Source: JAWVZB01 sp033722375 | GTDB taxonomy: Bacteria; Actinomycetota; Nitriliruptoria; Nitriliruptorales; Nitriliruptoraceae | Assembly (NCBI GenBank): GCA_033722375.1 | Contig: JAWVZB010000083.1 | Coordinates: 1 to 13,453 of the forward strand | Direction of reading: 5' to 3' | Length of the DNA stretch: 13,453 nt | Shown: positions 7,646 to 13,377 of the stretch, piece after piece | Numbering within the stretch: position 1 is the stretch's first letter | Layout of the letters: each line of letters opens with the position of its first letter | Program-made: the position numbers and the translations under genes | Notes under the pieces: generated by a model | The model's database searches: none | Told to the model about the DNA's origin: nothing | What the model saw: only the letters and a program-made list of their open reading frames with translations

Positions 7646-7651
7646 AGCGTA
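7646..7651 (-). promoter_or_regulatory. Candidate -10 box for meaA
   Basis: The minus strand reads TACGCT, about 42 bases upstream of the meaA GTG. No matching -35 box is seen. The 7655-7673 inverted repeat lies just upstream of it. Confidence 0.25.
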
Positions 7652-7654
7652 AGC

Positions 7655-7673
7655 GGTCTTCGGCGTGAAGACC
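7655..7673. repeat. Perfect inverted repeat in the meaA/peptidase intergenic region
   Basis: Arms GGTCTTC (7655-7661) and GAAGACC (7667-7673) are exact reverse complements around a 5-base centre. The site lies in the 99-base divergent intergenic region, next to the candidate meaA -10 box. That position suits a dimeric repressor operator; it could also fold as a hairpin in an RNA. Confidence 0.45.
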
Positions 7674-7703
7674 CCGTGACAACCTGGCACCCTGTCCCCA
7701 CCC

Positions 7704-8711
7704 GTGTCCTCCCCCCTGCGTCGTTCCCGCGTCCTGGCGCTGCTGCTCGCAGCGCTGGTCTCGCTGCCCGTGGCCGCGGAAGGTCAGGATCTCGACACCG
7801 TCGAGCGTGAGCTCGACCAGCTCGAGGACGAGGTCGGACAGGCGACCGCCGCCTACGAGGACGTCTGGGCACGCGTCAACCAGACCGAGGCCGACCTCGC
7901 ACAACTCAGCGAGCGGCGGGCCGAGCTGGCCGCGCAGCTCGAGGAGAGCACCGCGGCGCTGCGGGCACGCGCCCGTGCGATGTTCATGCAGGGCCCCGAC
8001 TCGATGCTCATCAGCCTGCTCGCGGCCGAAGGCCCGCAACGGGCCATGGAGCGGGCCAGTCTCATGTCGATCCTCTCGGCCCGCGACCGCGCCGACATCG
8101 AGGCCGCCGGCGCGCTCCGAACCCAGCTCAGCCAGACCGAGCAGCTCCTCGAGGACCGCAGCGCCGAGCTCGAGGCGCTGCGCGAGCAGCTCCAGCAGAA
8201 CAAGGAGCGGCTCGAGGCAGAGCTCCAGACCACACGCGTGCTCGCCGAGGACCTGCGGCGTCGCGAAGCTCGCAAGCGGCGGATCCAGCGGGGCGTCCAG
8301 CAAGGCACCTACGCCTGCATCTTCGATCCCGGCACCTTCCGGTTCCGCGACACCTGGGGTGCCCCGCGCTCCGGCGGCCGTCGGCACAAGGGCACCGACG
8401 TCTTCAGCTACTGGGACTCGCCCGTGTTCGCGTTCACGACCGGTCGGATCCACCGGATCAGCCGCAGCCGGCTCGGGGGACTCGGGCTCTACCTGTACGG
8501 CGACGACGGCAACCTCTACTACTACGCCCATCTCAACCGCATCGCCGACGCGACCTACGTCGGCAAGCGCGTCGAAGCGGGCGAGCACATCGCCTACAAC
8601 GGCGACAGCGGCAACGCGCGCGGCGGCCCGCCCCACGTCCACTTCGAGCTCCACCCCGGCGGGGGCGGCGCCATCAACCCCTACCCCTGGCTCGCGGCAG
8701 CCTGCTACTAG
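7704..8711 (+). CDS. Secreted coiled-coil M23 (LytM-type) metallopeptidase
   Basis: This is a likely peptidoglycan endopeptidase, or a regulator of cell-wall hydrolysis, acting outside the membrane. In the 335 residues, 1-25 are a Sec signal peptide (basic start, LALLLAALVSLPVAA, likely cut after A25). About 28-205 are Glu/Gln/Arg/Leu-rich and should form long coiled coils like those of EnvC, CwlO and RipA. About 220-330 are the M23 domain. The zinc ligands look intact: H228 and D232 in HKGTD, and H313 in HVHFEL, with H276 (YYYAHL) and H311 as catalytic histidines, so it is predicted active. The segment FRDTWGAPRSGGRRHKG is typical of actinobacterial family members. The GTG at 7704 has no Shine-Dalgarno sequence; the signal peptide starts right there, and CACCCT at 7688-7693 could be a weak -10 box for a nearly leaderless transcript. 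It is divergent from meaA and convergent with the methyltransferase gene. Confidence 0.92.
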   Translation: MSSPLRRSRVLALLLAALVSLPVAAEGQDLDTVERELDQLEDEVGQATAAYEDVWARVNQTEADLAQLSERRAELAAQLEESTAALRARARAMFMQGPDSMLISLLAAEGPQRAMERASLMSILSARDRADIEAAGALRTQLSQTEQLLEDRSAELEALREQLQQNKERLEAELQTTRVLAEDLRRREARKRRIQRGVQQGTYACIFDPGTFRFRDTWGAPRSGGRRHKGTDVFSYWDSPVFAFTTGRIHRISRSRLGGLGLYLYGDDGNLYYYAHLNRIADATYVGKRVEAGEHIAYNGDSGNARGGPPHVHFELHPGGGGAINPYPWLAAACY

Positions 8712-8724
8712 GGTGCTGTCCGGC

Positions 8725-8750
8725 GGGGCTCACACGTGTTCCGAGGCCCC
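8725..8750 (+). terminator. Possible hairpin downstream of the M23 peptidase gene
   Basis: GGGGCT (8725-8730) can pair with GGCCCC (8745-8750), including one G-U pair, 14 bases after the stop codon. The loop contains the palindrome ACACGTGT (8732-8739). No T tract follows, so intrinsic termination is uncertain. Confidence 0.25.
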
Positions 8751-8784
8751 CTGCATCCCGGATCTCTTCGTTGCGGCTCGGTTA

Positions 8785-8801
8785 CATGGCCTCCGGCCAT
8801 G
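8785..8801. terminator. Inverted repeat between convergent genes, possible bidirectional terminator
   Basis: CATGGCC and GGCCATG are perfect 7-base arms around a TCC loop. An outer GGCTC (8775-8779) / GAGCC (8812-8816) pairing could extend the structure. It lies between the convergent stops of the peptidase and methyltransferase genes (8711 and 8817). It has no T tract on either strand. Confidence 0.35.
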
Positions 8802-8816
8802 CGGCACGTCGGAGCC

Positions 8817-9470
8817 CTACTCGATGCGGAGGGCGGTCATGACCCCGTCGCGGACCGGGTTGATCGACGCGACGTAGCGGTGGTCCTCGGCGACCATGCG
8901 GTTGTGCTCGCGGATCGCCTCGGTGTAGCCCGAGCCCTCGAAGCCCTCGCGCTCGTCGCCGGTCGCCACGTGCCCCGACCACAGGACGTTGTCGCACAGC
9001 CACAGTCCGCCGACGCGGATCCGGTCCCGGGCCGCCCGCCAGCAGTCGGGGTAGCCGTCCTTGTCGACGTCGCAGTAGACGACGTCGAACTCGCCGTCCT
9101 CCGCCGCCATGCCTTCGAGCGCGTCGCCGACGCGGTAGCGGACGCGGTCCCACAGGTCGGCTCGTCGCAGGTAGTCCTCGCCGAGCTCGGCGTTCTCGGG
9201 GTCGCCGTCCGTGCAGATCACCTCGCCGTCCGCCCCGACCGCCCGGGCGAACCAGTAGGCGGAGTAGCCGTAGCCGGACCCGAGCTCCATCACACGGGAC
9301 GCCCCGATGCTGCGGGCCGCGAACTCGAGGTAGCGACCGACGGCCCGCCCCACGATCGGGAAGCCCTGCTCGCGGGCGCGGCGCTCCATCTCCTCGAGCA
9401 CCGGCGCCCCGTGCTCGACCGCGGCGAGGTCCGTGAGGTAGTCGCCGACCTGCTCGTCCATGAAGCCCAT
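8817..9470 (-). CDS. Cation-dependent O-methyltransferase (family 3, CCoAOMT-like)
   Basis: This is a SAM-dependent class I methyltransferase of the caffeoyl-CoA O-methyltransferase/COMT-like fold; 217 residues is the usual length. Motif I is VMELGSGYGYS (60-70), followed by the acidic ICTDGDPEN segment (85-93). The divalent-metal ligands expected for this family are present as D134 (in CDVDKDGY), D160 and N161 (in LCDNVLWSG). The substrate is unknown; small catechol-like compounds are typical for bacterial members. The start is the ATG at 9470: on the minus strand GGAGG (plus-strand 9476-9480) lies five bases upstream, which favours it over the second Met three codons later. The gene is monocistronic, convergent with the peptidase gene and divergent from the NYN gene. 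Confidence 0.9.
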   Translation of the reverse strand: MGFMDEQVGDYLTDLAAVEHGAPVLEEMERRAREQGFPIVGRAVGRYLEFAARSIGASRVMELGSGYGYSAYWFARAVGADGEVICTDGDPENAELGEDYLRRADLWDRVRYRVGDALEGMAAEDGEFDVVYCDVDKDGYPDCWRAARDRIRVGGLWLCDNVLWSGHVATGDEREGFEGSGYTEAIREHNRMVAEDHRYVASINPVRDGVMTALRIE

Positions 9471-9488
9471 GACGTCCTCCGTGTGGCG

Positions 9489-9516
9489 TTGCCGTGACGC
9501 TAGCCCGTCCTACTCT
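9489..9516 (+). promoter_or_regulatory. Candidate promoter of the NYN-domain gene
   Basis: TTGCCG (9489-9494), a 16-base spacer and TACTCT (9511-9516) form the best-matched -35/-10 pair I found in the window. It would give a leader of about 19 bases with an AAGGG Shine-Dalgarno before the GTG at 9542. A reverse TAGCGT (plus-strand 9502-9497) could serve the divergent methyltransferase gene. Confidence 0.45.
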
Positions 9517-9541
9517 GGGGGCTCGACGAAGGGAACGCACC

Positions 9542-10132
9542 GTGGCTCGACGCCTCCTCGTGTGGGACGCCCCGAACATCGACATGACCCTCGCGAACAT
9601 CATCGACGACAAGCCGACGTCGCGTGAGCGCCCCGACCTCGACGTCCTCGGCAAGTGGCTCCTCGCGGAGGCCGGCGCCGACGACGACGTCGAGGCCTGC
9701 GTGTTCGTCAACGTCGCGGCGCACGTGGCGGGTCCCTTGCGGGGCTGGGTGCTGTGGCTGCTCGAGCAGGGCTACCGCGTGTTCGCCAAACCGAAGGAGG
9801 GCGACAGCGACGTCGACGAGGACATGCTCGACCACATCGCTGCGCGGCACGACCAGGACGGTCTGAGTGCCGTCTACGTGGGGTCGAACGACGCGCAGAA
9901 CTTCCTGGGGCCGCTCGAGCAACTGAGCGCCGAAGGGGTGGAGGTGGTCGCGCTCGGGTTCGCCGAGTACGCGGGTGGCCTGTCACAGTCCGATGCGGTG
10001 CGGTTCGTCGATCTCGAGGACATCGACGGGCTGTTCGAGACGCCGCTGCCGCGCATCAACCTCGAGAACCTGCCGCTCGACGGTCGCTGGTTCGAGCCGC
10101 TGGTCCCGTTGGGGGGCCAGATCGAGGGATAG
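9542..10132 (+). CDS. NYN-domain protein (PIN-like putative ribonuclease)
   Basis: NYN domains are PIN-like folds that cut RNA with a metal held by conserved acidic residues. In this 196-residue protein the first strand ends in LLVWDAPNIDM (D9 and N12, the start-of-domain Asp/Asn). A central DSDVDEDMLDHIA supplies further Asp residues, and YVGSNDAQNF lies where many NYN proteins have SGDxDF. After about residue 150 there is a C-terminal tail (FVDLEDIDGLFETPLPR...) that I recall from related actinobacterial proteins. No second domain is visible. The GTG at 9542 follows GAAGGG at a normal distance; the frame is open upstream but the first strand begins at this start. The RNA target is unknown. 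A response regulator gene follows 94 bases downstream on the same strand. Confidence 0.78.
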   Translation: MARRLLVWDAPNIDMTLANIIDDKPTSRERPDLDVLGKWLLAEAGADDDVEACVFVNVAAHVAGPLRGWVLWLLEQGYRVFAKPKEGDSDVDEDMLDHIAARHDQDGLSAVYVGSNDAQNFLGPLEQLSAEGVEVVALGFAEYAGGLSQSDAVRFVDLEDIDGLFETPLPRINLENLPLDGRWFEPLVPLGGQIEG

Positions 10133-10151
10133 CCCGCTGCGATCGAGCTCG

Positions 10152-10164
10152 AACCGGTCCGGTT
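10152..10164. repeat. Short perfect inverted repeat after the NYN gene
   Basis: AACCGG and CCGGTT flank a single T, 19 bases past the NYN stop and about 60 bases before the response-regulator GTG. It may be an operator half-site pair or the stem of a small hairpin (AACCG/CGGTT). No T tract follows beyond TTT. Confidence 0.3.
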
Positions 10165-10196
10165 TGCACGCTTCAGTTCTTCACGCTCCGCGCCGA

Positions 10197-10202
10197 TATA
10201 GA
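10197..10202 (+). promoter_or_regulatory. Candidate -10 box for the response-regulator gene
   Basis: TATAGA is the most AT-rich hexamer in the 94-base gap and lies 24 bases before the GTG. No convincing -35 box is present at 16-18 bases. Confidence 0.3.
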
Positions 10203-10226
10203 GCAGAGAGTGGGGAAAGGACAAGC

Positions 10227-10607
10227 GTGAGCGCGCAGGCGATGGTCGTCGACGACGACGGCGCGACGGTCGAGCTCCTACGGATGGTGCTGGAGCTCGA
10301 GGGGTACGAGGTCGTCGCAGCAACGGCGACGGACGCGCTCGAACGCGTCCGCACCCAGCGTCCCGACGTCGTGCTGCTCGACGTCATGATGCCCGAGAAG
10401 GACGGCCTCGAGGTGCTCCGCGAGATCCGTGCCGACGGGCAGGGGGAGTACACCCCGGTCGTCCTGGTCAGCGCACTGAGCCGCAACGTCGACGTCTGGT
10501 CGGGGTGGATGGCCGGCGCCGACGCCTACGTCACCAAGCCGCTCGACGTCGACATGCTCCTGAAGGAGATCGACCGCGTTCGAGGCGGCAGCACCCAGGT
10601 CGCGTAG
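10227..10607 (+). CDS. Stand-alone receiver-domain response regulator
   Basis: This is a single CheY-like receiver domain of 126 residues with no output domain. The phosphorylation machinery is complete: acidic pocket D9-D10 (VVDDDG), phospho-acceptor D52 (VLLDVMMPEKDG), switch Ser S82 (VLVSALS) and conserved K104 (YVTKPLD). It should therefore be phosphorylated by a histidine kinase or phosphotransfer protein, then act by protein contact; no kinase is encoded in the window. The start is the GTG at 10227, preceded by AAAGGA at a six-base spacing; the longer open frame upstream runs over the NYN gene and is not homologous. It lies downstream of the NYN gene on the same strand, but 94 bases and a candidate promoter separate them, so one operon is not certain. 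Confidence 0.92.
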   Translation: MSAQAMVVDDDGATVELLRMVLELEGYEVVAATATDALERVRTQRPDVVLLDVMMPEKDGLEVLREIRADGQGEYTPVVLVSALSRNVDVWSGWMAGADAYVTKPLDVDMLLKEIDRVRGGSTQVA

Positions 10608-10640
10608 CTCACGTCGCACCGCGTCCGGGTCGGTACGTAT

Positions 10641-10646
10641 TAGGTT
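10641..10646 (+). promoter_or_regulatory. Candidate -10 box for arcA
   Basis: TAGGTT lies 27 bases before the arcA GTG. A CACGTG palindrome follows at 10648-10653. No good -35 box is seen. Confidence 0.25.
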
Positions 10647-10673
10647 CCACGTGACCTGTTCTGGAGCCAGTTC

Positions 10674-11888
10674 GTGTCCGAGCCCATCGCGCCATCGATC
10701 CGATCCGAGGTCGCTCCGCTCCAAGCGGTGATGTTGCACCGCCCCGGCGAGGAGCTGCGGCGGCTCACGCCGTCGAACAAGGACGAGCTCCTGTTCGACG
10801 AGCTGCTGTGGGTGGAGCGGGCCCAGGAGGAGCACGACGCCTTCGCGGAGACGCTGCGTTCCGCGGGGGCCACCGTCCTGTACGTCGAGGAGCTGCTCGC
10901 GGAGGTGCTCTCGGACGACGACGTCGCCCGTGACGTCATCCAGCGCCACGTCAGCGAGCGGACCTGCGGGCCGACCGCCGTCGAGCGGGTGCGGTCGTTC
11001 CTCGCGGAGCTGGCCCCGACCGACCTGGTCGGTCACCTCATCGGTGGGGTCTCGATCGAGGAGGTCGGCCCGACCGACGGGCTCGTCGCCGCCGTGACCG
11101 GGCCGAGCGAGATGCTGCTCGATCCCCTCCCGAACGCGGTGTTCATGCGGGACTCTTCGGCGTGGATCGCCGACGGCGTGGTCCTGTCCCCGATGAGCCG
11201 GCTCGTGCGCCGACGCGAGACCGACCTGCTGCGGCTCGTCTACACCCAACATCCGGCCTTCGCCGACACCACGATCTGGTTCGGCGCCGGCGACGAGGAC
11301 CACTTCCCGGCCACGTTCGAGGGTGGGGACGTGCTGGTGGTGGGTGAGCGTGGGCTCGCCATCGGCATCTCGGAGCGCACCACCCCCTCCGGCGTCGAAA
11401 CACTCGCCACCCGACTGTTCGCGGCAGGCGTCGTCGACCGCATCCTGGCGGTGGACCTGCCGAAGGTCCGCGCCGCCATGCACCTCGACACGATCGTGAC
11501 CCAGGTCGACGTGGACGCGTTCCTGACCTACCCGGCGATGACGCCCTCGTTGCGCTGCTACGAGCTCCGACCGGGCGGCGACGGGATCCGGGTGGAGGAC
11601 GCCGACGGACTGCTCGCCGGGCTCGCCTGGGCTGCCGGTCTCGACGACGTTCGGGGAGTGGAGCCGTCGCTGCAGAGCACCCGCGCCGAGCGCGAGCAGT
11701 GGAACGACGCCAACAACACGCTCGCGGTCGCTCCTGGGGAGGTCATCGCCTACGAGCGCAACGTGGCGACCAACGCCGTCCTCGCAGACGCCGGCATCAC
11801 CGTGCACACGATCCCCTCGTACGAGCTGCCGCGGGGGCGGGGCGGCCCGCGGTGCATGTCGTGCCCGTTGCGTCGTGAACCGGGCTGA
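10674..11888 (+). CDS. arcA: Arginine deiminase
   Basis: ArcA hydrolyses L-arginine to L-citrulline and ammonia, the first step of the arginine deiminase pathway. The 404 residues match the usual length (~400-418). All catalytic residues expected from well-studied ADIs can be placed: D160 (FMRDSSAW), E216 (TFEGGDV), H270 and D272 (AMHLDT), and the nucleophile C394 in GGPRCMSCPL near the C-terminus. The N-terminal part (LQAVMLHRPGEELRRLTP) is also typical. The GTG at 10674 is preceded by GGAG (10663-10666) at a seven-base spacing. It stands alone: no ornithine carbamoyltransferase (arcB), carbamate kinase (arcC) or arginine/ornithine antiporter (arcD) is adjacent on the right, and the gene to the left is the response regulator. 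Its role could be arginine catabolism, ammonia release for acid resistance, or energy supply if the other genes lie elsewhere. Confidence 0.95.
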   Translation: MSEPIAPSIRSEVAPLQAVMLHRPGEELRRLTPSNKDELLFDELLWVERAQEEHDAFAETLRSAGATVLYVEELLAEVLSDDDVARDVIQRHVSERTCGPTAVERVRSFLAELAPTDLVGHLIGGVSIEEVGPTDGLVAAVTGPSEMLLDPLPNAVFMRDSSAWIADGVVLSPMSRLVRRRETDLLRLVYTQHPAFADTTIWFGAGDEDHFPATFEGGDVLVVGERGLAIGISERTTPSGVETLATRLFAAGVVDRILAVDLPKVRAAMHLDTIVTQVDVDAFLTYPAMTPSLRCYELRPGGDGIRVEDADGLLAGLAWAAGLDDVRGVEPSLQSTRAEREQWNDANNTLAVAPGEVIAYERNVATNAVLADAGITVHTIPSYELPRGRGGPRCMSCPLRREPG

Positions 11889-11902
11889 TGGAACCGCGGG
11901 CC
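11844..11902 (+). repeat. Long-stem inverted repeat spanning the arcA stop codon
   Basis: GGCCCGCGGT (11844-11853) and ACCGCGGGCC (11893-11902) are perfect 10-base arms separated by 39 bases. Inside, CCCGTT (11864-11869) can pair with AACCGGG (11878-11884) with one bulge. The left arm lies in the arcA coding sequence just before the catalytic Cys codon. The mRNA 3' end could fold into a strong stem; there is no T tract after it. Confidence 0.35.
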
Positions 11903-11946
11903 ACCGGGCGGCGTCTCATCAGGCAGGCCCGACAGACGAGGGACCG

Positions 11947-12513
11947 ATGCGACGTACCACACTGACCTTGCTGTTCCTGCTCACCGCGCTCGTCGCGTTC
12001 CCCGCGACCACCGCCTGGGCGTGCAGCTGTGCCATACAGACCGCGGAGGAGTTCGTCACCCATACGGACGGCCCGGTGTTCGTGGGAACGCTCGTCGGCC
12101 GGGAGCCTGCCGGCGCCGGTGGCTTCGCCGGCGAAACGCAGGCGCTCTGGACGTTCGAGGTCGAGCGCGTGTTCGCCGGGGAGCTCCCTGCCGAGGTGAG
12201 CTTCCTGGCCGTCGACGACGGCGGCAACTGCGGCCTGATGCTCGAGCCGGGTACCCGTGTCGGTATCAGCCTGCACCCGGACGGCAACGGTGACTGGACG
12301 TCCAGCGGCTGCGCGACCCACGATCCCGACGCCCTGCTGGCGGTCGCCCCAGGTGAGCCGCCGGCACCGGCCGCCACCTCGTCCTCCGACCCGGCGAGCT
12401 CGGCGCGGACGAACTCGGACCCGCCGTGGATCGCGCTCGCGGCCACCGTCGGCTTGTCGCTGGCGGTCCTGTTGGGCACGGTGGCGTTCGTCCGGAGGAA
12501 GACCACGCCCTGA
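11947..12513 (+). CDS. Secreted, membrane-anchored protein with netrin/TIMP-like (NTR) domain
   Basis: The 188-residue protein has a Sec signal peptide (1-25, ending A-W-A), an extracellular domain (26-125), a Pro/Ser/Ala-rich linker (about 130-158) and one C-terminal membrane helix (about 161-183) with an RRK stop. The predicted mature protein begins C26-S-C28-A, followed by a VFVGTLVG strand and a WTFEVERVFAGELP strand. Two more cysteines are C95 (GGNCG) and C122 (SSGCA), so two disulfides are possible. The CSC start plus FVGT strand resembles NTR/TIMP domains, in which the N-terminal Cys matters; this is pattern recognition, not a profile hit. AWAC is a poor lipobox, though lipidation of C26 cannot be excluded. 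The ATG at 11947 follows GAGGG at five bases and gives a clean signal peptide; an in-frame ATG at 11875 overlaps arcA and is less likely. It overlaps the following ATPase gene. Confidence 0.72.
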   Translation: MRRTTLTLLFLLTALVAFPATTAWACSCAIQTAEEFVTHTDGPVFVGTLVGREPAGAGGFAGETQALWTFEVERVFAGELPAEVSFLAVDDGGNCGLMLEPGTRVGISLHPDGNGDWTSSGCATHDPDALLAVAPGEPPAPAATSSSDPASSARTNSDPPWIALAATVGLSLAVLLGTVAFVRRKTTP

Positions 12514-13337
12514 GCGAGCCCGCCGCAGAACTGGCCGGTGTCACCGTCACCGAGGGTGGCACCGTCCTACTCCATGACGTCGATCTGACTGTCGGGGTGG
12601 GCGAGCACGTCGCCATCGTCGGACCCAACGGGGCGGGCAAGACCACCCTGTTGCGGCTGCTGGCCGGCTACCGCCACCCGACACGGGGAGAGGTACGGGT
12701 CCTGGGCGAGCAGCTCGGGCACACCGACGTCCGCGTGCTTCGCCGTCGTGTCGGGTTCACCAGCACCGCCCTGCATCCCCTTCTCCAGACCTCGGCACCC
12801 GCGGCGCTGGTGGTCGCGGCCGGCCGGCACGGCGCCACTGCCCACATCCCGGGTCGTACCGATCGGGAGGACGACCGTCGTCGTGCCGTCCGCGCCCTCT
12901 CGCAGGTCGGCGGGGCGCACCTGGCCGACCGGCGCTGCCGGACGCTGTCCCAGGGGGAGTGGCAGCGGGTCCAGATCGCCCGAGCTCTCGTGACCGACCC
13001 CGAGCTCCTGCTGCTCGACGAGCCGATGGCCGGCCTGGACATCGGTGGCCGGGAGTCGTTGGTGGCTGACCTGGATCGTCTCATGACGACCCCCGACGGT
13101 CCGACGGTCGTGCTCGTCTCCCACCACCTCGAGGAGGTCCCGGCGGCCACACGCTCCGCCGTGGTGCTGGCCGACGGGGCGGTCACCGCCGCCGGTCCGA
13201 TCGGGGACGTGTTCGTCCGCGAGGTGCTGAGTGCAGCCTTCGGACTCTCGCTGACCGTCGAGCAGCGCGACGGCAGATGGCTCGCGCGGTCGGACGGCCA
13301 CCGTGTCGAAGACGACGTCGGGGAAGGCCAGGAGTAG
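12426..13337 (+). CDS. ABC transporter-type ATPase, YlmA/ModF-like, without a permease partner
   Basis: Coordinates give the longest frame with a standard start (GTG 12426, 303 residues). That start overlaps the previous gene by 88 bases and adds 28 residues unlike the family. A likelier start is CTG at 12510: GGAGG lies at 12494-12498, CTG overlaps the upstream TGA as CTGA, and the first ABC strand follows at once (275 residues). Motifs numbered from 12510: Walker A GPNGAGKTT (38-46), signature LSQGEWQRVQIARAL, Walker B LLLLDEPMAGLD, H-loop VLVSHH. The Q-loop Gln is missing (VGFTSTALH where most have a Gln), as I recall for ModF/YlmA-type ATPases (VSSSLH in E. coli ModF). The C-terminal LSAAFGLSLTVEQRDGRW also fits YlmA-like proteins. 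No membrane subunit or binding protein is adjacent. The substrate or role is unknown. Confidence 0.88.
   Translation: MDRARGHRRLVAGGPVGHGGVRPEEDHALSEPAAELAGVTVTEGGTVLLHDVDLTVGVGEHVAIVGPNGAGKTTLLRLLAGYRHPTRGEVRVLGEQLGHTDVRVLRRRVGFTSTALHPLLQTSAPAALVVAAGRHGATAHIPGRTDREDDRRRAVRALSQVGGAHLADRRCRTLSQGEWQRVQIARALVTDPELLLLDEPMAGLDIGGRESLVADLDRLMTTPDGPTVVLVSHHLEEVPAATRSAVVLADGAVTAAGPIGDVFVREVLSAAFGLSLTVEQRDGRWLARSDGHRVEDDVGEGQE
12494..12498 (+). promoter_or_regulatory. Shine-Dalgarno pointing to a CTG start of the ABC ATPase
   Basis: GGAGG lies 11 bases before CTG 12510. There is no in-frame ATG, GTG or TTG between 12429 and 12510. It suggests translational coupling to the upstream NTR-like gene, from a non-standard start codon. 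Confidence 0.45.
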
Positions 13338-13340
13338 TCT
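13335..13340 (+). promoter_or_regulatory. Candidate -10 box for the thiolase gene
   Basis: TAGTCT overlaps the TAG stop of the ABC ATPase gene and lies 37 bases before the thiolase ATG. No clear -35 box is present. Confidence 0.25.
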
Positions 13341-13377
13341 CGACGTTGTCTCTCCCCCCGCCCCGAGGAGGATCCCC

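Noticed and set aside
7605..8654. N-terminal extension of MeaA by about 350 residues
   Set aside because: It is antisense to the M23 peptidase gene, which has a complete domain structure. MeaA homology begins right after GTG 7604, which has its own Shine-Dalgarno.
10278..11807. Minus-strand open frame of 509 codons
   Set aside because: It is antisense to the response-regulator and arcA genes, both with full catalytic motifs; no domain seen in the antisense product.
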